A stretch of DNA of 55,798 nucleotides, taken from positions 1-55,798 of the forward strand of contig JAISRZ010000103.1 of NCBI GenBank assembly GCA_031273455.1. Reading direction: 5' to 3'. The position numbers and the translations under genes are program-made. The notes under the pieces were generated by a model. It had not been told where the DNA came from. It did no database searches and saw only the letters and a list, made by a program, of their open reading frames with translations. Shown piece after piece: positions 7,878 to 17,273 of the stretch (its first letter is position 1; every line of letters begins with the position of its first letter). This stretch comes from Deltaproteobacteria bacterium. GTDB taxonomy: Bacteria; Desulfobacterota; Desulfarculia; Adiutricales; Adiutricaceae.

Positions 7878-9896
7878 ATGGAACCGATAACCCATTTAAA
7901 ATGCCGAGGCTGCGGAGCGGACATTGAGGTTACACCTGGCCAAAAATCGGTGGAGTGCCCCTACTGCGGCACGGTCAACTCTTTGTTCGCGGAGGAGCCT
8001 TGCGGCCTTTTAGAGCCAGAATTGGTCTTACCGGCGGCCGTCAACAAAACCCAGTTCCATGACTTTGTCCATGAGACCATGATCAAAGATGAGCTGGCCC
8101 CGGACGACATCTTGGACGTCAGTCAGATAGAGAGCGAGACCATCGCTTATTACCCTTGCTATATCGCCAAAGGCTCCTTTCGGGCCAACTGGACGGCCTC
8201 CTTTGGCTATGACCGACAAGAGCCCTACACGGCTTTTGAGACCCAGACCTATAACGGGCGGCGGCGGCAAGTCCAGGTGACCCGTTACCGGACCGTGACC
8301 GATTGGCGGCCGCAAAGCGGCGTGGCCTCGGGGTCCTATCTGGTGGCGGTCTATGGGAGTGACGATCTGCCCCCAGAGGTGGCCGCCTTAATAAGCCGAC
8401 TTAATCTGGGCGCCACGACCTCCTTTCAGCCTGGCTTTGTGGCGGGCTATGATTTAAGCCCGGTGACCAAAGAGCCTAAAGAGGCTCAGGTGGCGGCCGC
8501 CCCTTTAATCGACGCGGTAGTCGAGCGAGCCGTCTATAGCCACGCCCAAGGCGATCGCCAAAGGGACTGGAACTGGAATAGCGACCTTAAAAGCGAGTAT
8601 TTTAAGCCCGCTTTGGCCCCCCTAGCCCACGCGGTCTTTACCTATAAGGGGAAGACCTATAACATCTGGTCCGATGGTTTGGATTTGTCGTTGATCCATA
8701 AGGACAACCTCCCCAAAGACACGGCCCGGTCCCAGGCCATCACTTATGGTTATATCCCCTTTTGCCTGGCCCTTATGGCGGTGGGAATCGCCGCCTTTTT
8801 AGTGAAAGACGTTTTTTTAATAACGCCCATCGTCATTGGCTTAGTGGGTTCTTTACTCTTTGGGGTCATCCGAAATAGCTCCATCTCGCGCTATTCCGTT
8901 AAAACCCGCAAAGCCTCTTTAGCCCGCAAAAAACTGGAGGAAGGCGGGGGCGGGCCAGACCAAATGAGCGAAGAGGAAAGAGAAACCCTGTACAAAGCCT
9001 CCCTCGCCCCGTCCAAGCCTTTTTTGGCTAACACGGATTTAGATAAGCTCCTCTTGCCCCTGGTCGCGGTCATGGCCTTTTTCGTCTGCGCCCTCGGGGT
9101 CTACGCCGATCGCTTAAGCCATATTAGCCCGTTTTCCTCTTTTTTATCGGGCGTGACCAAGTCCACTGAGTACTACGATTATCCGGCCCCAGACTATTCC
9201 CCGGAAAACTCCCCTAGCCCTAATCTTAGCCCGAGCCCTAATCTTAGCCCAAGCTCTAAGCGGAGTTCGCCCAGGCCGCGGGGGGAGTTTATGGACTACG
9301 CTGATTTAAACTGTCGAACCACGCCAGCTATCTTGTGTCAGACCCGAGGCGGGCAACCCGTTGAGGGTTTAGTGGGGGAAATATTAACCGCGGACAATGG
9401 CCAAAAATACCTGGCCAGTTTGGCCGAGTATAAGCATGGCTCACCCTACGCCATCGGGGTCAAGTTCTATTCCGATGGTCGTATCCTGGCCTTAGAGTCT
9501 TACGCCAACGGGACTTTGGACGGCCCGTTCATATCTTTCTACCCGAAAAGCGCGACCTTGGGGGGCGAGGGGATCAGCGAAGTTTTGTTTTACTCGCGCG
9601 GTCAATCGGAGGGCCTAGGCTTCTTTTTCGATGAGGCGGGGAACCTAAAGATGGTCATCGATTCTTTGGCCAATGGCCTTATTGAGGGGGAAGTTCAGGC
9701 TTTATACCCTGACGGGTCAACGCGCTACGTGGAAAGGTACGAAAACGACCAGCGTCAAGGCTCGCGGGAAAATTACGCCCCCGGGGAAAGAGACTCTGAC
9801 TATCACTGGGTCAAAGACGCCGTCAGCGACACCGTCCAAAAGACCATGAAGGCCGCCCAACCTATCTTGCGCCAGTATGAAAGCCTTCAGCGCTAA
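7878..9896 (+). CDS. Zinc-ribbon membrane protein with C-terminal MORN/YwqK-like repeats (YdjG-like)
   Basis: A 672-residue protein. Residues 9-30 form a zinc ribbon (Cys9, Cys12, Cys27, Cys30), followed by a large conserved region (about 40-280), the layout of YdjG-type proteins. Hydrophobic segments lie at about 293-340 (two) and 395-417. A proline/serine linker follows with the repeat SPSPNL (about 436-455). The last 200 residues contain repeats such as GVKFYSDGRILALESYANG and ALYPDGSTRYVERYEN, which match the MORN-variant pattern of YwqK-family proteins. It is the last gene of the SPFH operon. The added MORN-like domain is unlike the shorter Bacillus YdjG and may be a sensor or scaffold on the far side of the membrane. 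Confidence 0.75.
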   Translation: MEPITHLKCRGCGADIEVTPGQKSVECPYCGTVNSLFAEEPCGLLEPELVLPAAVNKTQFHDFVHETMIKDELAPDDILDVSQIESETIAYYPCYIAKGSFRANWTASFGYDRQEPYTAFETQTYNGRRRQVQVTRYRTVTDWRPQSGVASGSYLVAVYGSDDLPPEVAALISRLNLGATTSFQPGFVAGYDLSPVTKEPKEAQVAAAPLIDAVVERAVYSHAQGDRQRDWNWNSDLKSEYFKPALAPLAHAVFTYKGKTYNIWSDGLDLSLIHKDNLPKDTARSQAITYGYIPFCLALMAVGIAAFLVKDVFLITPIVIGLVGSLLFGVIRNSSISRYSVKTRKASLARKKLEEGGGGPDQMSEEERETLYKASLAPSKPFLANTDLDKLLLPLVAVMAFFVCALGVYADRLSHISPFSSFLSGVTKSTEYYDYPAPDYSPENSPSPNLSPSPNLSPSSKRSSPRPRGEFMDYADLNCRTTPAILCQTRGGQPVEGLVGEILTADNGQKYLASLAEYKHGSPYAIGVKFYSDGRILALESYANGTLDGPFISFYPKSATLGGEGISEVLFYSRGQSEGLGFFFDEAGNLKMVIDSLANGLIEGEVQALYPDGSTRYVERYENDQRQGSRENYAPGERDSDYHWVKDAVSDTVQKTMKAAQPILRQYESLQR

Positions 9897-10048
9897 AAGT
9901 TAGCCGCGAGCCGATCATCTAGCCTTCCCGTCATTTTAGCCCCCTAGCCCGGGACCTAACCTCCGCCGAGCCTTGAACCCTTAACAGTCGCGTATTTTGG
10001 CCAAAAAGGCCCTTTAAGACTAAAGGCTATCTCTTTTGGCCAGGGCTT

Positions 10049-10088
10049 AAAAAAACGCCCTAGAGGGGTTTTTCGGCCCCTTTAGGGC
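10049..10088 (-). terminator. Terminator of the leftward phosphomannose-isomerase-like gene
   Basis: GCCCTAGAGGGG (10057-10068) pairs with CCCCTTTAGGGC (10077-10088) with one G-U pair. On the minus strand the hairpin is followed by a run of seven U residues (A-run at 10049-10055). Confidence 0.8.
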
Positions 10089-10104
10089 CTTATTAAAGAT
10101 CGAG

Positions 10105-11004
10105 TTAGGCGACTCCTTGGAAGATCAAAGCCGTTAAAGAGCTGTTGGAGACAATGGAATGGGGCCCTAACCCGGCGGGGATGATGGTGGCCCCGCCGGG
10201 GCGTAAGCGTAAGGTCGGGGTGGCCCCGGAGGAGTTGATCCGGCCTTGGCCTTTGATGGGGCAGATTATGGCGAACTGACCGCCTTTAAAAGACTGAAAA
10301 GTCGATCGCAAAAGCTTAACCTCCAGCCCTTTTAGCTGGCCTAAAACCGCTAGCTCGCTGGTGGGGTCCGGGGGCTCTAAGACCGTCAAAGGCTCAGTGG
10401 TTAAATCAATGACCAGCCCGGGGGTGGGCTGATAGTCCCAGACATCGGGCTGGCGCTCCCAATCGTAAAGGGTCGCCAAATCTATCTTGGCCAGCCCGGC
10501 TTTAATGATCGTCAGCCCTGGCCCTTGGGCCTGGGGCGACCCCGCCGGGAAGATAAAGGCGTCCGAAGGCTCGGCCACCCGCCGGGCCAAGCGTTGGGGC
10601 CATTGGCTTTGCTTAGGATCAAGGCCAGCCCCGATCCAAGAGCTGGGCTCAGCCTCCAAAACATACCAGAACTCCGGGCCGGTTTTGACGCGAACTGGCC
10701 CGGGTTTATCGCCCGTCCGCTCCAGCCAGATGGTCCAAGGCAAAGGGGAACCCGTGGGCCTCGGGGGATCCATAAACTCCGCCCCCCAATTTCGCCCCAC
10801 CTGATGGACGCCTTGACCGACCAAGGGGCCACTGGCCACCCGGGAAGTTAAGCCAAAATCCTTAATCGCTAAGAAGATTTCGCCCCAAGCCGCCTTGGAG
10901 CCAGGGTCATGGTAAATGGAAATCCGCCGGGCCCCCCAGGGTTTTTCGGCCAGGATGGGGGTTAAGCTTAAAGGATAGATCTGACTTTTTAACTCACCGA
11001 GCAT
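10105..11004 (-). CDS. Class I mannose-6-phosphate isomerase-like protein, metal ligands apparently lost
   Basis: A 299-residue protein similar in layout to short class I phosphomannose isomerases (ManA). The N terminus has PLSLTPILAEKPWGARR (family PLxxxxxxxxxxWGG). GPEFWYVLEAEPSSWIGAGL corresponds to the GKTExWYVLEAxPGA block, and FIFPAGSPQAQGPGL to the PAGTVHAIGxGL block. The family binds Zn with Gln-x-His in SVQVHP, the Glu of the second block and the His of VHA. Here I see no QVH(P) segment, and VHA is replaced by PQA. Sugar isomerase activity is therefore doubtful; it may be a binding or regulatory paralog. GGAG precedes the ATG. Confidence 0.7.
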   Translation of the reverse strand: MLGELKSQIYPLSLTPILAEKPWGARRISIYHDPGSKAAWGEIFLAIKDFGLTSRVASGPLVGQGVHQVGRNWGAEFMDPPRPTGSPLPWTIWLERTGDKPGPVRVKTGPEFWYVLEAEPSSWIGAGLDPKQSQWPQRLARRVAEPSDAFIFPAGSPQAQGPGLTIIKAGLAKIDLATLYDWERQPDVWDYQPTPGLVIDLTTEPLTVLEPPDPTSELAVLGQLKGLEVKLLRSTFQSFKGGQFAIICPIKGQGRINSSGATPTLRLRPGGATIIPAGLGPHSIVSNSSLTALIFQGVA

Positions 11005-11331
11005 AACGCTCCTATCTTTCGAAAAATCTGAAGATTAATAGGCCCTATGGCTAGTTATTGACTCAAAAATAGCGCTAACCTTAGAAAAAGTCCAACCCAA
11101 GCGCTCGCTTATTGGAGTTTAATACCCCCCTTTACCCCCCTAGCCAACCGCCGAACTATAGCGTAAACAAAACAATAAATATCAGAAAGATATCTAACAG
11201 TCTAAAAAACCGCTTTATTCCAAGGCCGGCTTTCTATTTTAAGACAATGGATCCTCTTGTTTTAACCGTCAGGATCTTTTATATTATTGTCAGTGGTATT
11301 TATTTTTTTAAGGCCGGATAAAGGAACTATT

Positions 11332-11949
11332 TTGCCTAATTTTGAGGTCCATACGCCGGTGGCCGCGGTCACCGCGGCGGTGGGTATCGCCGCGGGGGCC
11401 ATCTTCTTTGATTGGGACCGAACCGACGCCTCTTTGGCTTTTATCGCCGCTTTGTCCGGTAGTTTAGTCCCCAATCTGGATCGAGTTGAGCCCAAACCCC
11501 GGCGTTTAGCCAGCTTTATCGTGGGTATTGGCTGCGCGGCCATGACCGTGGCTTACGTCACTGGTCAAGGCCGGTTTTTAAAGCGGCCTTGGCCAGCCGA
11601 GCATGTGGCTTTAGCGGCTTTGGGGGCCTTTTTCCTTTTCAATACGGTCTTTATGGAGATCATTAAAGGCCGAACCAAGCGGCGCGGTCTCTTTCATAGT
11701 TTGGCCACGCCCTTTTTGTACGGCGGGTTATGGAGTTGCTTCGCCGCTGGCCAAGGCGGGCGGACCATCATGGCGGTCTGGATTTTTTCCGTCTGGGGCG
11801 TTCTGTCCCACCTCATTTTAGACGCGGCCAAGGATTTTTCCTTTAACCCCCTCAAAATCGCCGCCGATGACCTGGCCGGGGCCACGCGGCTGTGGGTTCT
11901 GACCGCTTTAATCAATTTTCTGGCCTTTATCCGCTTTTTCACCTTTTAA
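11332..11949 (+). CDS. YdjM-type membrane-bound metal-dependent hydrolase
   Basis: I choose the TTG at 11332 as start: AAGGA lies 6 bases upstream, and the protein then begins (M)PNFEVHTPV, the usual MPNFxxH opening of this family. An in-frame upstream ATG-like start at 11287 lacks that signal. The 205-residue product has about five hydrophobic segments and the family motifs: N-terminal His, LVPNLDR (usually PDxD, here Asn replaces the first Asp), RRGLFHSL (RGxxHS) and LSHLILDA (HxxLD). YdjM is a LexA-regulated inner-membrane protein of unknown role in E. coli; no LexA box was recognised here. Confidence 0.8.
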   Translation: MPNFEVHTPVAAVTAAVGIAAGAIFFDWDRTDASLAFIAALSGSLVPNLDRVEPKPRRLASFIVGIGCAAMTVAYVTGQGRFLKRPWPAEHVALAALGAFFLFNTVFMEIIKGRTKRRGLFHSLATPFLYGGLWSCFAAGQGGRTIMAVWIFSVWGVLSHLILDAAKDFSFNPLKIAADDLAGATRLWVLTALINFLAFIRFFTF

Positions 11950-12322
11950 TAACCATTAAATTTATATAAACTTGGGCTTTAGTTAAGATTTTAGCTACAA
12001 TGGCTAACTCTGGCTAAGGTCGCCCAAATTTCCCCCTGGGGCTCGAAAGCCTAACGCAAGAAAGGCGATTTAAGGAACCTCCCCTACGGGCTATCAGGGG
12101 CCCCCTAACGATCCTTAGGGCCAAAAAACTATAAATTTCAAGGGTTTAGTGGTTTTCCGGGCCTCGCTTTTATTTTCCGGGCCTAACGATTAAAATAGGA
12201 TAATTTTATTCCAAAGACGGATGGGGCCTTTAGTCGCTGACCGCCTAGCCGCCCCCCTTTAGTCCGTTTTTCGCCCGGTAAGTTAGCTCGGTCTAACTAA
12301 AGGTTCAAGGATTAACCATTTA
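11950..12322. other. Intergenic gap
   Basis: No gene seen. CCCCT...AGGGG (12080-12100) can form a weak hairpin after the YdjM-type gene. The remainder is presumed promoter region of the glucan hydrolase gene. Confidence 0.35.
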
Positions 12323-14014
12323 ATGCGCCGCATCGCTCGTTATCGCCGCTCTAAGCCCCTTGGCTCGCCGCTTATAGGGTTATTGGCCGGAATTGTCTTT
12401 TGGGCCAGCTTAGCCGCTACGTCTCTGGCCCCCACGGCCCTAGCCCAAGGTCCGGTGGACGAGCGGCTAGCCCGGGACCAGGCCCTTTTAACTGAGCTCC
12501 AAAGACAGGGCTTTTTGTTCTTCTGGGAAGCCGCTGACCCAATTTCCGGGATGGCCTTTGAGGCCGATTTTGGCTGGGACGTCAAACCAGTGGCCGTGGG
12601 CGGGACGGGTTTTGGCGTGGCTTCCTTGGCGGTGGCCACGGAACGGGGTTGGATCACTAGAAATCAAGCCGTGTCTCGGCTCTTAAAGATCACCGGTTTT
12701 TTAAAGGCCTTTTCCCGGCCCGAGTGGCGCGGCGGGTTTCCCCATTGGATTAACAGCCAAGCCATGGAGCCCTTTGACTTTGAGAACGGTAGCGATGTCA
12801 TTGACACGGTGGAGACGGCTTTACTCATCCAAGGGTTATTAATCGCCCGCCAGTACTTTAACGGCCCCGGGGTCGAAACCCTTTTGCGCCGCGAGATTAC
12901 GGAAATCTGGGAAAATGTGGACTGGAACTTTTTCACCGATAACCAAGAGAGCGGTATTTTCTGGCACTGGTCGCCCAAAAGAGGCTACTTAGGGCTAAAG
13001 ATTAAAGGTTACAACGAAGCCTTAATCGCCTACGTTTTAGCCGCCGCCTCGCCCACCCATCCCATTAGCCGAAAAACTTACCAGTTCTGGCTGACCGGCC
13101 CCAACTACCGGACCCGCCGGGTCTTTGGCTACCAGATCCAAGGCTCGCCCTATGGCGGGGGCCCATTATTTACGGCCCATTACTCCTTTGTCGGGCTCAA
13201 CCCTTGGGAATTGGCTGACGAGAAGGTCCCGAGCGGCTATTACCTTAGGGGGGTCAACCAGACCTTGGCCAACCGGGAGTATTGCTTAAACTACGCCCCC
13301 CCGGCTTACCGCTACTCGGAACGGCTCTGGGGTCTTACGGCCAGCCAAACCATGAACGCTGGCTACGCGGCCATGTCCCCAACCGTGGACCAAGGGATTG
13401 TGGCCCCCACCGCCGCCTTGGCCTCCACGCCCTACACCCCCCATTACTCCATGGAGGTTCTGCAATACCTAAACGGGCGCTTAAAGGACAAAGTCTGGGG
13501 TTGGTTTGGGCCAAAGGACGCCATTAGCCTAAAGAACGATTGGGTCAGCCCCCATACTTTGGCCATTGACCAACTGCCCATTGTCCTTATGGTGGAAAAC
13601 CATCGGACCGCCCTTTTGTGGAACCTTTTTATGAGCGATCCGGAAATCCAAAAGGGCTTAAAAGATTTAGGGTATTTTTCCCCAAAACTAAAACCGGGGT
13701 TTCCCGAGGCCGTGGTCACGGTCCATAAAGCTGGCCAGGGCTATAAGCCCGACGCCTATGAGATCCGCCGTCACCCGGATAAAGGGCGCTATCTAATCCC
13801 ATTTTTTAGCCAGACGCCCGGGGCGACCCGTTTTGTTTTAAGCGATCCGGATTTACCCGAAGGCCCGGTCTTAGCCGACTGGACCGTCGAGGCCAAGAGC
13901 GGTCGGAACTTTTTGGCTCTCCCTGACCAACGGCCAGGGGATGGGCGCTTACTCCGCCTAACCATGACCGAGCCCAGTGGCCAGATCCATACCCTGCCTT
14001 TAAGGCTCCATTAA
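12323..14014 (+). CDS. Secreted GH144-type (glycoamylase-like) beta-1,2-glucan hydrolase
   Basis: A 563-residue protein with an N-terminal signal segment (about residues 14-41, ending PTALA). The body matches the glycoamylase-like family (PF10091) that includes GH144 endo-beta-1,2-glucanases: LQRQGFLFFWEAADP near the start, GGTGFGVASLAVATERGWI, GGFPHWIN, DVIDTVETALLIQGLLIARQ, and later GYNEALIAYVLAAASP and HYSFVGLNP. It should act in the periplasm or outside the cell. It faces the opgG-opgH operon, whose product is the beta-1,2-linked periplasmic glucan, so glucan trimming or recycling is a natural role. That link is inference from context. Only 11 bp separates it from the acyltransferase gene. 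Confidence 0.8.
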   Translation: MRRIARYRRSKPLGSPLIGLLAGIVFWASLAATSLAPTALAQGPVDERLARDQALLTELQRQGFLFFWEAADPISGMAFEADFGWDVKPVAVGGTGFGVASLAVATERGWITRNQAVSRLLKITGFLKAFSRPEWRGGFPHWINSQAMEPFDFENGSDVIDTVETALLIQGLLIARQYFNGPGVETLLRREITEIWENVDWNFFTDNQESGIFWHWSPKRGYLGLKIKGYNEALIAYVLAAASPTHPISRKTYQFWLTGPNYRTRRVFGYQIQGSPYGGGPLFTAHYSFVGLNPWELADEKVPSGYYLRGVNQTLANREYCLNYAPPAYRYSERLWGLTASQTMNAGYAAMSPTVDQGIVAPTAALASTPYTPHYSMEVLQYLNGRLKDKVWGWFGPKDAISLKNDWVSPHTLAIDQLPIVLMVENHRTALLWNLFMSDPEIQKGLKDLGYFSPKLKPGFPEAVVTVHKAGQGYKPDAYEIRRHPDKGRYLIPFFSQTPGATRFVLSDPDLPEGPVLADWTVEAKSGRNFLALPDQRPGDGRLLRLTMTEPSGQIHTLPLRLH

Positions 14015-14025
14015 TGACTTAATTT

Positions 14026-15180
14026 ATGACCACCAAAGCTCCCCGCGAGACCGGCATTGAGCTGGGTCGGATCTACTGTTGTTTTTGCGTGATCCTGATC
14101 CACTTAAACTTTTTTATCCCGACCTATCCAGCCATTAGTTTAGCTTGGAGTCTCGCCAAATGCGCCTCCACGCCCGTTTTTTTTCTGATAGCCGGTTTTT
14201 TCTTCGCCCAGGATAAGCCCTTTTCTCTTTATATGAAGAGAATCTTGGCCCGAGTCTTTATCCCCTTAATGGTCATAATGGCCTTAATCGCCCAGTTAAC
14301 CCCCTGGCTCTCCAGCCAAGGGTCTTTCGCCGATTGCTTTAAGGGCCCCAACCTGGAGAACCTCATCTTAGTGGGGCGGATCATTATCACCACTTGGCCC
14401 TACGACTATCTCCCGGATTACAACCCCTTTTTGTCCTTATGGTTTAGCTTCGCCCTTTTGCTTTGCTACCTGTGTATACCTATTTTAAAGATGGTTTGCG
14501 CCGAGACGCTGGAAGCTAAGCGGCTTAAAGGTTATCTAATTGGTTTGGGGGGGATTTTTTTCATTTTCCGGGTAACGATTTTATGCGCTTTTCCCGATAG
14601 CTTCACCGCCCAGAAGCTGGACTGGTGGATCGAGGAAAAACCTTTTTACTGGCTTTGGCTCATGCTCATTGGCCATGAACTGGCCATCCACTTTAAAAAC
14701 CCGGAGTTTTGGCGAAAATGGCGGGGAAAATTACTCCCTTTAAGTCTTTTAACTTACCTCTTAGGCGGGTTAATCCTCTATCTTTTGACCATGGCTTATA
14801 ACATCGCCCCGGATGGTTTAGTCGATCAACGCTACTTTGTCCGGGAGTTTGTCTTCTACTTTTTGGCTCAGCTGGGGATGTTCGTCTTTTTCTGCTCCCT
14901 AAAACCAGTTAGAGGTATTTTTGGCCAAATCATCCTCTTTGTCGCGGATAAAACTTTTTATATCTACATCATCCATGAGGCGGTTTACATTAAGCTTTTG
15001 GCCATAACTGGCCTCGATCTAACCATTTTAGCCAATTATCTTCTCTTCGCCGTTTTAACCTTCGCTTTAGCCTTAGTTTTAGGCTCCATGTTTAAGGCCA
15101 TGGAGAAAACCATCGCTAAGGCCATTAAAAACCGCTTTAAAGCCCCGACCCTTAAACCCACGGCCATTAGTCAGACCTAA
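14026..15180 (+). CDS. Acyltransferase family 3 membrane protein, OpgC-like
   Basis: A 384-residue protein with about ten hydrophobic segments and the family 3 opening (ELGRIYCCFCVILIHLNFF), where the ExxR...H pattern of acyltransferase 3 proteins is visible. FFLIAGFFF and KRILARVFIPL follow, as in the family. E. coli OpgC, which succinylates periplasmic glucans, is almost the same length. Together with the GH144-type gene 11 bp upstream and opgGH running toward it 10 bp downstream, a role in decorating the glucan is likely. Other acyltransferase 3 proteins act on lipopolysaccharide or exopolysaccharide, so substrate is not proven. Confidence 0.7.
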   Translation: MTTKAPRETGIELGRIYCCFCVILIHLNFFIPTYPAISLAWSLAKCASTPVFFLIAGFFFAQDKPFSLYMKRILARVFIPLMVIMALIAQLTPWLSSQGSFADCFKGPNLENLILVGRIIITTWPYDYLPDYNPFLSLWFSFALLLCYLCIPILKMVCAETLEAKRLKGYLIGLGGIFFIFRVTILCAFPDSFTAQKLDWWIEEKPFYWLWLMLIGHELAIHFKNPEFWRKWRGKLLPLSLLTYLLGGLILYLLTMAYNIAPDGLVDQRYFVREFVFYFLAQLGMFVFFCSLKPVRGIFGQIILFVADKTFYIYIIHEAVYIKLLAITGLDLTILANYLLFAVLTFALALVLGSMFKAMEKTIAKAIKNRFKAPTLKPTAISQT

Positions 15181-15190
15181 TAGGCCCTAC

Positions 15191-17266
15191 TCACTCGTAA
15201 AGGCCCCAGCGCCGCGCCTTGGCCCCGGCCAAGCGCCAGACGGCCCAATGGAGGGCCACTAACTCGGGGCCATGGTTTAACAAAGCCTTCTTTTCTTTGG
15301 GGCTTAAAGAGTCTGGCCCTTTGGCCAAAGCTTTAGCCGTTAACCTTTCTAGCCACTCTTTTTTGACCCCCAGTTTTCTTTTCCGCCCAGAGATGGCTAA
15401 ATGGAGTTCCAAGGTCGCCGGCAAGACCACGGCCCGGGTAAAGCCTTTGGCGAAAGAAATGGGTAAAAGCGAGGCCGGTAAAGGGGCGTTTAAGCGCTCC
15501 TCTAACTCCTTGACCTCCAAGGGAGTTTGAGTTTCCGCGGGGGTGCGCAATAACCCCAGTTTTGCGGCCAAAGTCCCCAAAGAGACCCGGCTGGTTAAAA
15601 CCGATAAGGGAATGGATAAAGCTAGGCCTAAAGCCACCGGCGATAACCAGAGAAAAAACCCGGGGCTGACCACATACATGGATAAACCCCAAACAATACC
15701 CAGTAAACTCCCGAACCAATGGAACTTAGTGGCCGCCCACCAGGTCAATCCACCTTGGCTATCGCGGTTCTGGGGGCTCCAGGTGACCTTAAAACCTAAA
15801 AAAGTGGTCACCACGAATAAACTGTGAAAGAGCATCCTAACTGGGGCCAAAAAGGTGGAGACCATAACTTCCAAAAAAATGGACAAAACTAACCGCCCTA
15901 AACCCCCAAAAGCTTTAGCTTGCCCTTTTACGGTCACGATGAGCCCAGCTAAAAACTTGGGGAAAAAGAGGAGTAAAGCCGTGCTGGAAAGTAAGGTCAA
16001 AGCCCAGGCGGGAAAGTACCTCGGCCAATCGGGAAAAAGACTAGGGCCTTCGGGAAAGTAGATGGGCGTGGCTAAAATGGAGCTTAAAGCCTCAGCGCTA
16101 GAGGCTAAGAGAAAGAAAAACCACAGTAAAGCTGAGCCATAGCTCATGATGCCATTAATGAACAAAGCTCGATGGGTTGGGAAAAAGCCCCGGGCGAAGA
16201 CCAAGCGGCTATGCTGGAGGTTACCTTGGCACCAACGCCGATCCCGGATGAGCTCATCGACTAAGGTGGGCGGGCTCTGCTCAAAGGAGCCTTCTAAATC
16301 GTAAGCCAGCCAGACCCCATAACCGGCCCGGCGCATCAAAGCCGATTCCACAAAGTCATGGCTTAAAATGTCCCCGCTAAGGGGCGAGCGACCCGGAATG
16401 CGGGGCAGTTGGCAGTGGTTAATAAAGGGGTCCAGCCGGATGATGGCGTTATGGCCCCAGTACTGGGCCTCGCCTAATTGCCAAAAATGTAAGCCCGCGG
16501 CGAAGACTGGGCCGTAAAGGTGACCGGCGAACTGTTGCGTTTTGGCTAAGAGCGTCTGACTAAAGATGGCTTTGGGCGGGGACTGAACCACGCCAATATC
16601 GGGCCGGGCCTCCATCACTTTAACTAAGCGGATTAAGGAGTCGGCGGACATTAAACTATCCGCGTCAAAGATGATCATGTACCGATAATCCGCCCCCCAA
16701 CGGCGACAAAAATCGGCGATATTGCCGCTTTTCCGCTTGAGGTTCATCTGGCGGTGGCGGTAGTAAAGGCCCGACCCTTGGGGGTCAGCTAGTTTCGTCC
16801 GGGTAAAAGCCTCTTCCTCAGCCACCCAGACGTCGGGGTCAGTGGAGTCGCTTAAGACAAAGACGTCAAAATGGCGGGCCGCCCCGGACCGGTCTAAAGA
16901 GTCCCGGACCGTTTTGACCCCGCTAAAGACCATCTGGGGGTCCTCGTTGTAGACCGGAAAAAGGATGGCCGTTTTAAAGTCGTCCGGCAGATCGGCGGTG
17001 GTTGGGATCCCCTTTAAGACCGCGAAGACGTCGCCCCCGCGAGCTAAAGCGTAAGCCCCGGCCAAGGAGCTCCAGAACCCCACGGAGATCCAGCCAAAGA
17101 GGATGGCGAACAAAGCGGTCATGACCGCGTTGAGCCAAGTGACCCCTTGGGCGGGCAAAAGGGAGTGGGTGATCCAAGCGGCGGCGATAGTGGGTAAGGC
17201 GATTAAGATTAAAAGGATGGCCCGCCTTAAACTACCGGCTTTTTTCCATTTTTCCGCGGGTCTCAT
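15191..17266 (-). CDS. opgH: Glucan glucosyltransferase H, membrane catalytic part
   Basis: OpgH/MdoH polymerises the beta-1,2-glucan backbone from UDP-glucose across the inner membrane. The GT2 core is intact: SDSTDPD, FDADSL, SHDFVES and RDRRWCQGNLQ (QxxRW-type). It aligns closely with E. coli OpgH in RVKRKSGNI-like and HFWQLGEAQYWGHNAIIR blocks. The start is uncertain: ATG 17266 (MRPAEKWKKAGSLRRAILL, matching E. coli QKWRTVGTIRRYILL) or ATG 17305, which would overlap the upstream gene by 32 bp. Either way the roughly 130-residue cytoplasmic N terminus of E. coli OpgH is missing here and appears to be supplied by the preceding small gene. Confidence 0.92.
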   Translation of the reverse strand: MRPAEKWKKAGSLRRAILLILIALPTIAAAWITHSLLPAQGVTWLNAVMTALFAILFGWISVGFWSSLAGAYALARGGDVFAVLKGIPTTADLPDDFKTAILFPVYNEDPQMVFSGVKTVRDSLDRSGAARHFDVFVLSDSTDPDVWVAEEEAFTRTKLADPQGSGLYYRHRQMNLKRKSGNIADFCRRWGADYRYMIIFDADSLMSADSLIRLVKVMEARPDIGVVQSPPKAIFSQTLLAKTQQFAGHLYGPVFAAGLHFWQLGEAQYWGHNAIIRLDPFINHCQLPRIPGRSPLSGDILSHDFVESALMRRAGYGVWLAYDLEGSFEQSPPTLVDELIRDRRWCQGNLQHSRLVFARGFFPTHRALFINGIMSYGSALLWFFFLLASSAEALSSILATPIYFPEGPSLFPDWPRYFPAWALTLLSSTALLLFFPKFLAGLIVTVKGQAKAFGGLGRLVLSIFLEVMVSTFLAPVRMLFHSLFVVTTFLGFKVTWSPQNRDSQGGLTWWAATKFHWFGSLLGIVWGLSMYVVSPGFFLWLSPVALGLALSIPLSVLTSRVSLGTLAAKLGLLRTPAETQTPLEVKELEERLNAPLPASLLPISFAKGFTRAVVLPATLELHLAISGRKRKLGVKKEWLERLTAKALAKGPDSLSPKEKKALLNHGPELVALHWAVWRLAGAKARRWGLYE

Positions 17267-17273
17267 AGGGCGA

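Noticed and set aside
11112..11321. 69-codon open frame before the YdjM-type gene
   Set aside because: No ribosome-binding site or domain; overlaps the leader of the YdjM-type gene.
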